Assembly: GCA_938035525.1 (NCBI GenBank)
Contig: CALHOI010000031.1
Location: forward strand, 1 to 64,000
DNA from: an uncultured Granulosicoccaceae bacterium
GTDB lineage: Bacteria > Pseudomonadota > Gammaproteobacteria > Granulosicoccales > Granulosicoccaceae
Direction of reading: 5' to 3'
Length of the DNA: 64,000 nucleotides
Shown here: piece after piece, positions 8,008-16,646 of the stretch
Layout: every line of letters starts with the position of its first letter
Position numbering within the stretch: the stretch's first letter is position 1
The notes under the pieces: generated by a model
Told to the model about the DNA's origin: nothing
Database searches by the model: none
What the model saw: the letters and a program-made list of their open reading frames with translations, nothing else
Made by a program: the position numbers and the translations under genes

Positions 8008-8531
8008 GATGACTTGGCCATCAAATCGTCAAGCAACGGAATGATTTTCTCGTTAAGCATAGCGGGTGTGACGGGCCCTATAACCTTGTGCCTGACAACC
8101 CCCGATTTATCGATAACAAAGGTTTCGGGCACAGCATAAACGCCCCAATCGAGTCCAATGTCGCCAGTCTGATCTTCCACAATGTAGCTGTAAGGATCTG
8201 AAAAGCGCGCTAACCATTGATTAGCGTCTGCGGTTTGGTCTTTGTAGTTAAGACCAACGATCGGCACCTGCCGATTAGCGGCCAGATCAACAAACAATGG
8301 GTGCTCGTACGCACACTCGCGACACCAGCTTGCCCAAACATTGAGTATCCAAACCTGCCCATCCATGGTGCCCGAATCAAACTCACTGCCACTATTTAAC
8401 AGTGTCCCTTGAACCACTGGCGCAGGTTTGCCAATAAAAGGTGAAGGCACCTCGCTGGGGTTAAGCGCAAGACCTTTGTACAGAAAGCCTGCCAGAACAA
8501 CAAAAATAATAAAGGGCAGAAATTTTGTCAT
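8004..8531 (-). CDS. ccmG: Thiol:disulfide interchange protein CcmG/DsbE
   Basis: This 175-residue periplasmic thioredoxin-fold protein is tethered by an N-terminal helix (residues about 4-22). It keeps the apocytochrome c CxxCH cysteines reduced. The active site is WCREC in the context NVWASWCRECAYEHP; CcmG proteins more often have a Pro within the CxxC (for example WCPxC or WCxPC). The cis-Pro region AVPETFVIDKSG is present. It overlaps ccmF and ccmH by 4 bp each. Confidence 0.95.
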   Translation of the reverse strand: MTKFLPFIIFVVLAGFLYKGLALNPSEVPSPFIGKPAPVVQGTLLNSGSEFDSGTMDGQVWILNVWASWCRECAYEHPLFVDLAANRQVPIVGLNYKDQTADANQWLARFSDPYSYIVEDQTGDIGLDWGVYAVPETFVIDKSGVVRHKVIGPVTPAMLNEKIIPLLDDLMAKSS

Positions 8532-10543
8532 GACTTGGCAACAGCACCAGTACCTGGTGTCGACTCAACACCTGAGTCAAAGCCGGTCGCTGCGGTTTTC
8601 ACACGCTTGCGCTTTGAAGCCATACGGTATCGCGCATCAAGCGCGGCAATTAGACCGCCAAGCGCCATGATAAGCGAACCGATCCATATCCAGCGGATAT
8701 ACGGTTTAACTTGTAATCTCACAGCCCAGGCATCGCCGTCGTCAAGGGATTCGCCCAGAGCGATAAAGATATCGCGGGTCAAGCCTGCATCGATTCCGGC
8801 TTCAGTCATTAAATCGCGACGAACATTATAAATACGTTTCTCAGATATCACCGAGCTGGAGCTCGTGCCGTCACGGCTTATTAAAAACTCCCCCTGCATG
8901 GCCAGATAGTTTTCGCCCTCGACTTCCTGTATTGAGTTAAATGCAATAGTGTAGTCACCGACCTCGTGGGTATCGCCGGTGCTCATGCGCACGGTTTCTT
9001 CCTGGTCATAGATGGACGTCAACGCCACACCAACTGTAAAAACCGCAATACCAATGTGAGCAATGGTCATTCCCCAAAAAGCGCCAGGCGTGTGCATTAG
9101 CGCACTAAGGCGTTTTCGCTTGTTACGAATACGGTATACCAGTCCGTACAAGCTGCTGGCAACAACCCATAAAGCCAACGCAATGGCTCCCAGGGCTGCC
9201 GGTTTGAACTGTGTAAAGCGCATACTCAGAATCACCGCTAACACGACACTAAGAATAGCCAGAACAATAAACATGCTGCGTCTGCCTTCGAGCTTGTCTT
9301 TTTTCCAGTTGAGCATGGCGCCCACCCCAACAATAAACAAGATGGGTAGCGTGAGCGGCACAAACATAGCGTTAAAGTATTGCGCGCCAACCGAAAGCTT
9401 GTCGTAGCCAAGAGCATCCAGAAGCAACGGATACAAGGTCCCAAACAACACCATAGCGCAGGCCACAACCAGCAGCACATTGTTGACAAGCAACGCCGAC
9501 TCGCGCGATACCAATTGATACGCGGTAGAACTTTTCAATACATGGGCTCGTGCGGCAAATAACAACAGAGAACCACCCACTACCACACCCAAAAACAGCA
9601 ACACATACAGGCCACGCGCAGGGTCGGTAGCAAAGGCGTGCACTGAAGTCAGTACACCCGAACGAACCAGAAAAGTGCCCAGTAAACTCAGTGAAAAAGC
9701 CAGCACAGCTAATAACACGGTCCACGCCTTAAAAACCCCGCGTTTTTCAGAAGCTGCCAGCGAATGAATCAGTGCAGTGCCGACCAACCAAGGCATAAAG
9801 GATGCGTTTTCGACCGGGTCCCAGAACCACCAACCGCCCCAACCCAGCTCGTAGTAAGCCCAGTAACTGCCAAGGGCTATACCTATGGTCAGAAACACCC
9901 AGGCAATGTTAGTCCACGGTCGCATCCAACGTAAGGTGGCAGCGTCAAGCTTGCCTTCAATGAGCGCGGCGACCGCGAACGCGAATGCCACAGAGAACCC
10001 AACGTAGCCCATGTACAGCATGGGCGGGTGTATTGCCATACCAGGGTCTTGCAGCAACGGATTCAGCGACGCGCCATCGGCAGGAATTGGAAACAAGCGT
10101 TCAAACGGGTTGGAGGTGAGCAACACAAACAACATAAAGCCCACACTGATTAAACCCAGCACCGCGAGCACGCGAGAGAGCAACACAGCAGGCAGGCTTG
10201 CGCTGAACAAGGCCACTGCGCCTACCCAAACTGACAATATAAACACCCATAACAGGATGGAGCCTTCATGGCCTCCCCAGACGCCCGAAATTTTATAGAT
10301 TAAGGGTAAGCCGGTATTAGAGGTGTTTGCAGTGTACAACACGCTGAAGTCATTACCGATAAAAGTCCAGGTGAGACAGGCGTAAGACAAAGCCACGAAA
10401 AACAATTGAATTAACGCCGCGGGACGCGCCACGGCCATCCAGCTGCGGCTACCAACAAAGCTACCGACCAGTGGCACAACGCCCAATACAATGGATGTGG
10501 CCAGGGCCAGAATTAACGCGAACAGTCCAAGTTCAGGAATCAT
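8528..10543 (-). CDS. ccmF: Cytochrome c haem lyase subunit CcmF
   Basis: This 671-residue polytopic protein with about 15 membrane helices is the core of the CcmFH haem-ligation module. The tryptophan-rich WWD domain is clear (GWGGWWFWDPVENASFMPW, around residues 232-250). Conserved periplasmic His regions (for example ALIHSLAASEKRG and TSVHAFATDP) are present, and the length is normal for the family. The stop overlaps ccmG by 4 bp; ccmE ends 35 bp upstream. Confidence 0.97.
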   Translation of the reverse strand: MIPELGLFALILALATSIVLGVVPLVGSFVGSRSWMAVARPAALIQLFFVALSYACLTWTFIGNDFSVLYTANTSNTGLPLIYKISGVWGGHEGSILLWVFILSVWVGAVALFSASLPAVLLSRVLAVLGLISVGFMLFVLLTSNPFERLFPIPADGASLNPLLQDPGMAIHPPMLYMGYVGFSVAFAFAVAALIEGKLDAATLRWMRPWTNIAWVFLTIGIALGSYWAYYELGWGGWWFWDPVENASFMPWLVGTALIHSLAASEKRGVFKAWTVLLAVLAFSLSLLGTFLVRSGVLTSVHAFATDPARGLYVLLFLGVVVGGSLLLFAARAHVLKSSTAYQLVSRESALLVNNVLLVVACAMVLFGTLYPLLLDALGYDKLSVGAQYFNAMFVPLTLPILFIVGVGAMLNWKKDKLEGRRSMFIVLAILSVVLAVILSMRFTQFKPAALGAIALALWVVASSLYGLVYRIRNKRKRLSALMHTPGAFWGMTIAHIGIAVFTVGVALTSIYDQEETVRMSTGDTHEVGDYTIAFNSIQEVEGENYLAMQGEFLISRDGTSSSSVISEKRIYNVRRDLMTEAGIDAGLTRDIFIALGESLDDGDAWAVRLQVKPYIRWIWIGSLIMALGGLIAALDARYRMASKRKRVKTAATGFDSGVESTPGTGAVAKS

Positions 10544-10578
10544 GGCTGTCTCTCATTGTTATACATCATGGCTGCGCA

Positions 10579-11055
10579 TCAAGGCTGGACCAGCGTCTGC
10601 GCACCAAAATTAGCGCTGGTGCCTGGCATTTTACCGGCCTTTTTAAGGGCTTCTGCAACTTCGGGCGGCATGTAGTTCTCATCGTGTTTGGCCAGTACCT
10701 CAGAGGCGACAAACATGCCATCGGTATCTAACTGCCCCATAGCCACTATACCCTGCCCTTCGCTGAACAAGTCGGGCAGTATACCGTTGTAGCTGACGGT
10801 AACGGTATTAGCATGGTCGGTAAGATCAAATTTTATGTCCAGGTTATCAGAACGTCTTTGCACACTGTTTTCCACCACCATGCCACCAATACGGAATCGG
10901 GTTCCATCTTTGACCTTACCAGCAACAATGTCACTGGGTGATCGAAATAAGGTGATGTTCTCTTTAAACGTTTTAACACCTATAAATGTTGCAAGGCCAA
11001 CCCCTACCAGCATCAGGCATATGAGGATAAGTCTTTGTCGGCGTTTTGGTGTCAC
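10579..11055 (-). CDS. ccmE: Haem chaperone CcmE
   Basis: This 158-residue periplasmic haem chaperone has one N-terminal anchor helix (about residues 9-27), an OB-fold body, and the haem-binding His in the motif VLAKHDENYMPPEV, with the conserved Tyr four residues later. It receives haem from CcmC and passes it to CcmF. The start is GTG at 11055. The 60 bp between it and ccmD contain a 14-15 bp tandem repeat. Confidence 0.95.
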   Translation of the reverse strand: MTPKRRQRLILICLMLVGVGLATFIGVKTFKENITLFRSPSDIVAGKVKDGTRFRIGGMVVENSVQRRSDNLDIKFDLTDHANTVTVSYNGILPDLFSEGQGIVAMGQLDTDGMFVASEVLAKHDENYMPPEVAEALKKAGKMPGTSANFGAQTLVQP

Positions 11056-11081
11056 TTTATATTTGCTCTGGTTTAGCTGAC

Positions 11082-11125
11082 TATGGGTTACTGGCTAAGG
11101 GTGTACTGGCTATGGGTTAACTGGC
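11082..11125. repeat. 14-15 bp tandem repeat including the ccmD stop codon
   Basis: Three adjacent units (11111-11125, 11096-11110, 11082-11095) read gccagt followed by taacccata-like sequence on the minus strand. The first unit contains the last two ccmD codons and the TAA stop; the others continue into the ccmD-ccmE gap. The units contain alternative in-frame or out-of-frame stops. Confidence 0.75.
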
Positions 11126-11296
11126 TCTGGCCTGCTTCTTGGCTCGGGTCATGGCCGAGCGTCGGGCGGTCTCACGCGTTACGCGCTTGAACTGATTTTT
11201 TGCAAACCAGACATTGGCCCACAAAACCAAAAAGGTAATGCCGAAAGAAGGCCAAACGAAAGCGGCATAACCGCCCATGTTAAAAAATTCAGCCAT
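11117..11296 (-). CDS. ccmD: Haem exporter protein CcmD
   Basis: This 59-residue single-helix protein stabilises the CcmABC-CcmE complex. I start it at the ATG at 11296 (MAEFFNMGGYAAFVWPSFG), which gives the family hallmark: GGY.FVWPsfg, then a hydrophobic helix to about residue 38 and a basic tail rich in Arg/Lys. The open frame extends upstream, but that part is a shadow of ccmC. It overlaps the ccmC end by 8 bp. Confidence 0.92.
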   Translation of the reverse strand: MAEFFNMGGYAAFVWPSFGITFLVLWANVWFAKNQFKRVTRETARRSAMTRAKKQARAS

Positions 11297-12104
11297 GCTT
11301 TGTCTCTGAATGCTTGCTTGGTGAAACAGCTTGGGAATCAGCCGCTGGGGCGAGCGCATTGAACCGCATAATTTCAGGCAGTTGTGCCACCCATGACGCA
11401 CGAGCTTCGCGTTGCAAAATGCCGGTGCGTAACCGAACCAACAGCACATAACCAAACAAAAACAGAAAGCCGAATATCATGAAACGTAAAGGTACCGCCA
11501 TACTCTCGTGTATGGATGGCTTTAGTTTAGTGATGGTTGCCGGTTGATGCAGGGTACTCCACCACTCCACCGAGTAATGAATAATGGGTATGTTCACTAC
11601 CCCAACTATCGCCAGCACAGCGGCAGCTCTGGCTGCACTTTGCGGTTGCTCGATAGCTGCCCTTAAGGCCATGTAGCCTAAATATAAAAACAACAACAAC
11701 AGTTCGGAGGTGAGTCGGCCATCCCATATCCACCAGGTGCCCCACATTGGCTTGCCCCATAATGAACCGGTAACCAAAGCAAGGAACGTGAACGAGGCGC
11801 CGATGGGAGCTGCTGCCTGCGCAACCGCGTCAGCCAGCTTCATGCGCCAGATCAGGAAAACGGCACTGCTGATCGCCATGACCATATAGACAAACATGGA
11901 CATAATTGCCGCAGGCACATGGACATAGATAATACGGTAGCTTTCACCTTGCTCGTAGTCGGTCGGCGCAACGAACAAGCCCAGATAGAGTCCTATGCCC
12001 AGCAACACCGCGCATGCCCCGCCAACCCAGGGCGCAAGCGCACCGGAGAAGCGGTAAACAAACGGCGCGGAGCCGAATCGGTGGAGCCACTTAAACAAAC
12101 CCAA
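11289..12104 (-). CDS. ccmC: Haem exporter permease CcmC
   Basis: This 271-residue inner-membrane protein with six helices presents haem to CcmE. The WWD motif reads WGKPMWGTWWIWDGRLTSE (about residues 112-130), flanked by conserved His regions (YVHVPAA and IIHYSVEWW). The start is a TTG: 12104, or 12098 which has a better spaced gagg. The C-terminus, after the last helix, is longer than in E. coli. Confidence 0.95.
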   Translation of the reverse strand: MGLFKWLHRFGSAPFVYRFSGALAPWVGGACAVLLGIGLYLGLFVAPTDYEQGESYRIIYVHVPAAIMSMFVYMVMAISSAVFLIWRMKLADAVAQAAAPIGASFTFLALVTGSLWGKPMWGTWWIWDGRLTSELLLLFLYLGYMALRAAIEQPQSAARAAAVLAIVGVVNIPIIHYSVEWWSTLHQPATITKLKPSIHESMAVPLRFMIFGFLFLFGYVLLVRLRTGILQREARASWVAQLPEIMRFNALAPAADSQAVSPSKHSETKHG

Positions 12105-12188
12105 ACCTCACAAGCTTTGTCTCAACAATAAAACGCCCTATTTTATAGGCATTTACGGCCAAATGCGCATACTGGATGCTAAGCATCG

Positions 12189-12899
12189 TTAGTTGCTCCC
12201 CGAAACGCCTATTTTCAGCGCCAGGGCCGTTGCCAGCGGGGCCAGCGACAGGGCCAGAATGAGCACGGCTGCCAAGATGAGCAGTGGTCCATTGGCACTG
12301 ATATCACTGGCGGCAGCAGCCACTGATGCACTGCCAAAAATCAACACCGGTACCGTTAATGGCAGTACTAATAAAGACAGGAGAACGCCCGCTTGGTTCA
12401 GACCAACCGTCAAAGCCGCACCAATCGCGCCAATCAGGCTCATTGTCAATGTGCCTAGAAACAGACTGATCATCAGCACGGGCATGGTGTCGAGCGATAA
12501 ATTAAGCAGCAAGCCCAGTATAGGCGAGAGCACCAGCAGAGGCAGGCCACTGAGCAGCCAATGTACCAGTACTTTTGCCAGAACAATTAACGACATAGAC
12601 TGCCCACTGAGCACCATTTGCTCTAGTGTGCCATCGGCGTAGTCAGCATCGAACAACGCATCCAGCGATAGCAGCACCGCCAACAAAGCACTGACCCACA
12701 TTATGCCAGGCGCAATAGTTTCAAGCGTGGCTGGACTGGGCCCAATGCCCAACGGAAATAGGCTGACCACAATCACAAAGAACAGCAATGGGTTCAACCA
12801 CTGCCCGGGGTTACGCACAGCAATAGACCACTCGCGCACAACAATGCATTTGATTAACAGAGCAATGCCAACCGGTGATGTGCCGTTATCCAAGTTCAA
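12189..12899 (-). CDS. ccmB: Haem exporter permease CcmB
   Basis: This 236-residue six-helix permease partners the ATPase CcmA. Recognisable segments are REWSIAVRNPGQWLNPLLFF, FPLGIGP and APGIMWVSALLAVLLSLD, followed by DGTLEQM, all matching the family. The start is a TTG at 12899 that overlaps the end of ccmA by 14 bp; no in-frame ATG lies nearby. It is followed by an 84-bp gap before ccmC. Confidence 0.94.
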   Translation of the reverse strand: MNLDNGTSPVGIALLIKCIVVREWSIAVRNPGQWLNPLLFFVIVVSLFPLGIGPSPATLETIAPGIMWVSALLAVLLSLDALFDADYADGTLEQMVLSGQSMSLIVLAKVLVHWLLSGLPLLVLSPILGLLLNLSLDTMPVLMISLFLGTLTMSLIGAIGAALTVGLNQAGVLLSLLVLPLTVPVLIFGSASVAAAASDISANGPLLILAAVLILALSLAPLATALALKIGVSGSN

Positions 12900-13527
12900 G
12901 TGTGCTCACCTTTACGCCTGCCATGTTCACCGGCGCATGCGTGGTTAATAAAATAGAGCCGCCACTGTGAGCATGTGCGGCCATGCGTTGTTCCACCAGC
13001 GCCAATCCGGCTTTGTCCAACGATGTCAACGGTTCATCCAGTACCCACAGTTTGGCTGTTTGCAGCACCAGACGTGCAAGCGCAACGCGGCGTTGTTGCC
13101 CAGCCGATAAAGCGCGACAAGGAAGATGTGCTTTTGATATGAGTGATAACTCATCTAAAGCCTGCTCAATGTCCGCGTCGGTTTTAGCCGATGCAGCACG
13201 GCCATTGAGTAAAGTAAATATGCGTAGATTTTCGATAGCGCTCAGCGCCGGTTTTATGCCAGGCTTATGACCAAGATAAAGCAGGTTTTCATAATATTGA
13301 TCGCGGTTTTTTTCGATTGGCTTACCTGACCAGTAAACCTGCCCTTCATCAGCCAAACCCAGACCACAGACAACACGCAGCAAGGTGGTTTTGCCACTGC
13401 CATTTGCGCCGCGCACTTGCAGCACTTCGCCTGCGTCTAGCGTAAAAGACACATTGTTGAGTAACAAGTTATCGCCACGCCAAACACTGATCTCTTTCGC
13501 TTCGAGCTTATTTGACATAGCAGACAT
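12886..13527 (-). CDS. ccmA: Haem exporter ATPase CcmA
   Basis: This protein of about 213 residues is the ABC ATPase that drives release of holo-CcmE. Walker A is GANGSGKTTLLR. The signature LSAGQQRRVALARL and Walker B LWVLDEPLTSLD are CcmA-typical. The start is uncertain among ATGs at 13563, 13527 and 13518; 13527 avoids overlap with the upstream stop, and 13518 begins right at the conserved fold. It is the first gene of the ccm cluster. Confidence 0.94.
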   Translation of the reverse strand: MSAMSNKLEAKEISVWRGDNLLLNNVSFTLDAGEVLQVRGANGSGKTTLLRVVCGLGLADEGQVYWSGKPIEKNRDQYYENLLYLGHKPGIKPALSAIENLRIFTLLNGRAASAKTDADIEQALDELSLISKAHLPCRALSAGQQRRVALARLVLQTAKLWVLDEPLTSLDKAGLALVEQRMAAHAHSGGSILLTTHAPVNMAGVKVSTLELG

Positions 13528-13535
13528 CGCTAAAC

Positions 13536-14123
13536 TTAATGCAGCGCCAAGGGCATGAAACACCCATCGCTGTAAACACCAATAACATCGTTGTCATCAT
13601 GCATGTGTTCATCACCGTGATAGTCACGTTGCGTCTGGGCAAGCTCTGCCAACTCGATAAACACCGATCTTGATATCAAGCCGCGCAATCGATCTCGCAC
13701 CACAACATAGGGTGAAGGCTCGCCGTTTGGCCGTGTGTACTCCACCGAAATGGGGTGTTGTGCTCCGGCCAGCACTTTATCACCGGTATTGGTGGTCAGA
13801 ACCAAGCCCTGGTTTTTTCCTTCTCCCTGTCTGTGTAGCAGAACCACAGTAAAAGGGGCGTCTTCAACGATAATTCTGAGCTTTTCGTGCGGGGTAACCA
13901 AATACGTTTCGCCATCATCGTCAACTCTTAGCACGCTCGAGAAAAGCTTAACCATACGAGCACGGGGAATGATCGAGCCGTTGTAAAACCATTCACCGTT
14001 GCGCGCTATACGCATATCGATATCACGTGTGCTAGTGGGATGCCAACTGTTCACCGGTGGCAAGCCGCTGTTACTAAGCAGGTCTTTCAGCGATTCGAGT
14101 GGATCGTTTTCTGTTTCGCTCAT
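13536..14123 (-). CDS. DUF1285 family protein
   Basis: This is a 195-residue cytoplasmic protein of a conserved proteobacterial family without established function. Visible family features are the region WHPTSTRDIDMRIARNGEWF, then YNGSIIPRARMVKLFSSVL and a C-terminal domain of similar size. There is no signal peptide and no obvious catalytic motif. It lies 8 bp after aacS and 8 bp before the chosen ccmA start, so it is probably co-transcribed with both. Confidence 0.9.
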   Translation of the reverse strand: MSETENDPLESLKDLLSNSGLPPVNSWHPTSTRDIDMRIARNGEWFYNGSIIPRARMVKLFSSVLRVDDDGETYLVTPHEKLRIIVEDAPFTVVLLHRQGEGKNQGLVLTTNTGDKVLAGAQHPISVEYTRPNGEPSPYVVVRDRLRGLISRSVFIELAELAQTQRDYHGDEHMHDDNDVIGVYSDGCFMPLALH

Positions 14124-14131
14124 GGACGCAA

Positions 14132-16105
14132 TTACACCGCCAGCTCGGGTCTGTCTTTAAACAGTGCTAAGGCTTCAGGATTGGCTAACGCATCTATATT
14201 ATCGACCGATTCGCCGTGCACAATTTTACGCACCGCAAGCTCTACTATTTTGCCACTGCGCGTACGTGGAATATCCTCAACTTGAACAACGCGGGCGGGT
14301 ACGTGCCGCGGGGTTGCATGGGTGCGGATATGTTTTTTAAGTTTATCGATGAGCTCGTCGTTAAGCTTGAGTGATTCGCGCAGACGCACAAATAATACAA
14401 CGCGTACATCGTTGTCCCAGGATTGCCCGATGACAAGTGACTCAACGACTTCGTCAAATTGTTCGACCTGACGATAAATTTCGGCGGTACCAATGCGTAC
14501 ACCACCGGGATTTAATACCGCATCGGAGCGTCCATAAATAATCATACCCGCGCTGTCAGTCAAGCTGATGTAATCACCATGACACCACACGTTATCGAAT
14601 CGATCAAAATACGCAGCATGATAGCGTGCGCCGTTGGCATCATTGAAAAAGCCAACCGGCATTGATGGAAACGGTTTTACACAAACGAGTTCACCCTTCT
14701 CATCGTTTGGTAGTGCTTGCCCATCATCAGAGTACGACTGCACGTCCATGCCTAAACCAATGCATTGTAGCTCGCCGCGCACAACGGGCAATGTGGGGTT
14801 ACCCAAAGCAAAGCAGGAAAGAATATCTGTACCGCCAGACATGGAAGACACGCAGATATTTTTTGCAATCTTCTCGTAAACGTAGTCAAAGCTTTCTGGC
14901 ACCAGCGGCGAACCGGTGGATAAAACTGACTTTAGCTGCGGTAGTTGGTGCGTAGTCATTGGCGAAATACCAGCCTTGTTACACGCATCAATAAACTTGG
15001 CTGACGTGCCCAAATAGTGCATACCTGAACTTTGAGCGAAATCAAACACCACATTGCCATCTGGGTAAAACGGCGAACCGTCGTACAACAGCAAAGTACC
15101 GCCAACGGCTAGCCCTGAAACCAACCAGTTCCACATCATCCAACCGCACGTGGTGAAGAAAAATATTTTTTCGTCGGCTTGCACACCGACGTGTAATTGG
15201 TGCTCTTTAACGTGTTGCAGCAAGGTACCACCAGCTCCGTGCACAATGCACTTTGGTTTTCCGGTTGTACCAGAACTAAACATGATGAACAGCGGATGAT
15301 CAAACGGCAAAGCTTCGGTTACCAGCGGTTCGGATAAACCATCGTTAGCTAATTGCTCAAATGACGCACCAATGGTTTTGGCACGGCCACTTAGATTTTC
15401 TGTGGGGTGTTCATGGCGCTCAGTGTAGTTGAACACAATGACTTGTTCCACACTGGGTATGCGCTCGGTGAGTTCGCTAACCAACTTTAGCGAGTCGTGA
15501 GTTTTACCAGCATAGTGATACCCATCAGCCGCAAAAAGAATTTTGGGTTCTATTTGCCCAAAGCGATCAAGCACACCGCTTAATCCGAAATCGGGAGAGC
15601 ACGAAGACCACACAGCACCAATGCTGGCAGAGGCCAACATGGCCACAACAGCCTGCGGCATATTAGGAACAAAGCCTGCCACTCGGTCGCCGGCAACAAC
15701 GCCCTGCGCACGCAATGCCCTCGAAAGGGAAGCAACCTGAGAACGCAACTGAGCGTGAGACAGACTGAACTGATCACCGTTTTCACTTTTAAAGACAATG
15801 GCATCACTATTGTCATTGCGTCTGAGCAAGTTAGCTGCGTAGTTAAGTCTGGCATCGGGAAACCAGCGAGCCCCAGGCATAGCATTACCATTACTGAGTA
15901 CGGTATCGCCTTTTCGCTCGCATACAATGCCATTAAAGTCCCACATGCAGGACCAAAAATCGGCGCTTGAATCGACCGACCATGCATGCAATTGCGTGTA
16001 GTTTTGTATTGATAATCCGACGCGCTCATTAACAAACGCACGGAAGTGTTCGATGGGTGCACTGGCAACTTGCTCAGCACTGGGTCGCCATAGAATATTG
16101 CTCAC
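14132..16105 (-). CDS. aacS: Acetoacetate-CoA ligase (acetoacetyl-CoA synthetase)
   Basis: This 657-residue member of the acyl-adenylate-forming superfamily makes acetoacetyl-CoA from acetoacetate, ATP and CoA. The N-terminal ACAS-type domain begins ILWRPSAEQ and contains MPGARWFPDARLNYAANLL. The phosphate loop is FSSGTTGKPK near residue 268, and the hinge and catalytic C-terminal lysine region is RTRSGKIVE. Size and landmarks match AacS, not acetyl-CoA synthetase. The GTG start lies inside a 14-bp tandem repeat. It could serve ketone-body or PHB-derived acetoacetate use. Confidence 0.93.
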   Translation of the reverse strand: MSNILWRPSAEQVASAPIEHFRAFVNERVGLSIQNYTQLHAWSVDSSADFWSCMWDFNGIVCERKGDTVLSNGNAMPGARWFPDARLNYAANLLRRNDNSDAIVFKSENGDQFSLSHAQLRSQVASLSRALRAQGVVAGDRVAGFVPNMPQAVVAMLASASIGAVWSSCSPDFGLSGVLDRFGQIEPKILFAADGYHYAGKTHDSLKLVSELTERIPSVEQVIVFNYTERHEHPTENLSGRAKTIGASFEQLANDGLSEPLVTEALPFDHPLFIMFSSGTTGKPKCIVHGAGGTLLQHVKEHQLHVGVQADEKIFFFTTCGWMMWNWLVSGLAVGGTLLLYDGSPFYPDGNVVFDFAQSSGMHYLGTSAKFIDACNKAGISPMTTHQLPQLKSVLSTGSPLVPESFDYVYEKIAKNICVSSMSGGTDILSCFALGNPTLPVVRGELQCIGLGMDVQSYSDDGQALPNDEKGELVCVKPFPSMPVGFFNDANGARYHAAYFDRFDNVWCHGDYISLTDSAGMIIYGRSDAVLNPGGVRIGTAEIYRQVEQFDEVVESLVIGQSWDNDVRVVLFVRLRESLKLNDELIDKLKKHIRTHATPRHVPARVVQVEDIPRTRSGKIVELAVRKIVHGESVDNIDALANPEALALFKDRPELAV

Positions 16106-16156
16106 GTCATATTACTCACGTCATCTCGCTCAAGTCATCTGGCTCATGTCTTGTTG
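16101..16156. repeat. Four 14-bp tandem repeats over the aacS start
   Basis: Units begin at 16101, 16115, 16129 and 16143 with the core ctca(c/a/t)gtcat. The first unit contains the aacS GTG start codon and the others occupy its whole upstream gap. Read on the minus strand, they place ATG and TGA triplets at regular spacing just before the gene. Confidence 0.8.
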
Positions 16157-16164
16157 GCCAGGGC

Positions 16165-16644
16165 TTAAGTCCTGTTTAATTCTCCGTCAAGGTCGCGTAC
16201 GGGTCGCGGTTTGCCTTGATCGTCCAAGGCGACAAAAGTGAATAAACCTTCTGTTACCTTTACGGCCTTTTCCAGGCGTCGACGCCTCACCCATGTTTCT
16301 ACAAATACAGTAATTGATGTTGTACCAATTTCCTGCGTTGCACAGTAGCAACTGACTTCATCTCCAACGTAGACAGGTAAGTGAAACTGCATGCCAGTTA
16401 CCGCTACTGTTGAGCATCGACCCTGTGCCACGTAGAAGGCGTGGCTACCGCCAGCCAAATCCATTTGCGCCAAAATCCATCCACCGAATATGTCACCAGC
16501 CGGATTAGTATCGGCTGGCATGGCAATGGTACGCATTGATGGAGTGGTTGTTTCTTTATCGATAACCGTGGTGTTCGGAGCGCGAGGCTTTAGTCTATTG
16601 TTATTGCCATCACTGCTGTCACTATAGTCATTATTAGTGTTCAT
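16165..16644 (-). CDS. Acyl-CoA thioesterase, YciA-like hotdog fold
   Basis: This 159-residue cytoplasmic single-hotdog enzyme is predicted to hydrolyse short to medium acyl-CoA. The signature MPADTNPAGDIFGGWILAQMD (in part: NPAGDIFGGW) contains the catalytic Asp-Gly-Phe/Gly region of YciA/ACOT12-type enzymes. HLPVYVGDEV follows. The first 30 residues are a low-complexity Asn/Ser-rich leader not seen in family members I recall, so an internal start is possible. It begins 2 bp after the PaaK-like gene and is likely co-translated with it. Confidence 0.9.
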   Translation of the reverse strand: MNTNNDYSDSSDGNNNRLKPRAPNTTVIDKETTTPSMRTIAMPADTNPAGDIFGGWILAQMDLAGGSHAFYVAQGRCSTVAVTGMQFHLPVYVGDEVSCYCATQEIGTTSITVFVETWVRRRRLEKAVKVTEGLFTFVALDDQGKPRPVRDLDGELNRT

Positions 16645-16646
16645 GA

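Noticed and set aside
15580-16080. 166-codon frame on the same strand inside aacS
   Set aside because: It is a shifted-frame shadow; its composition is Cys/Arg/Leu-rich with no motif, whereas aacS is full length and intact.
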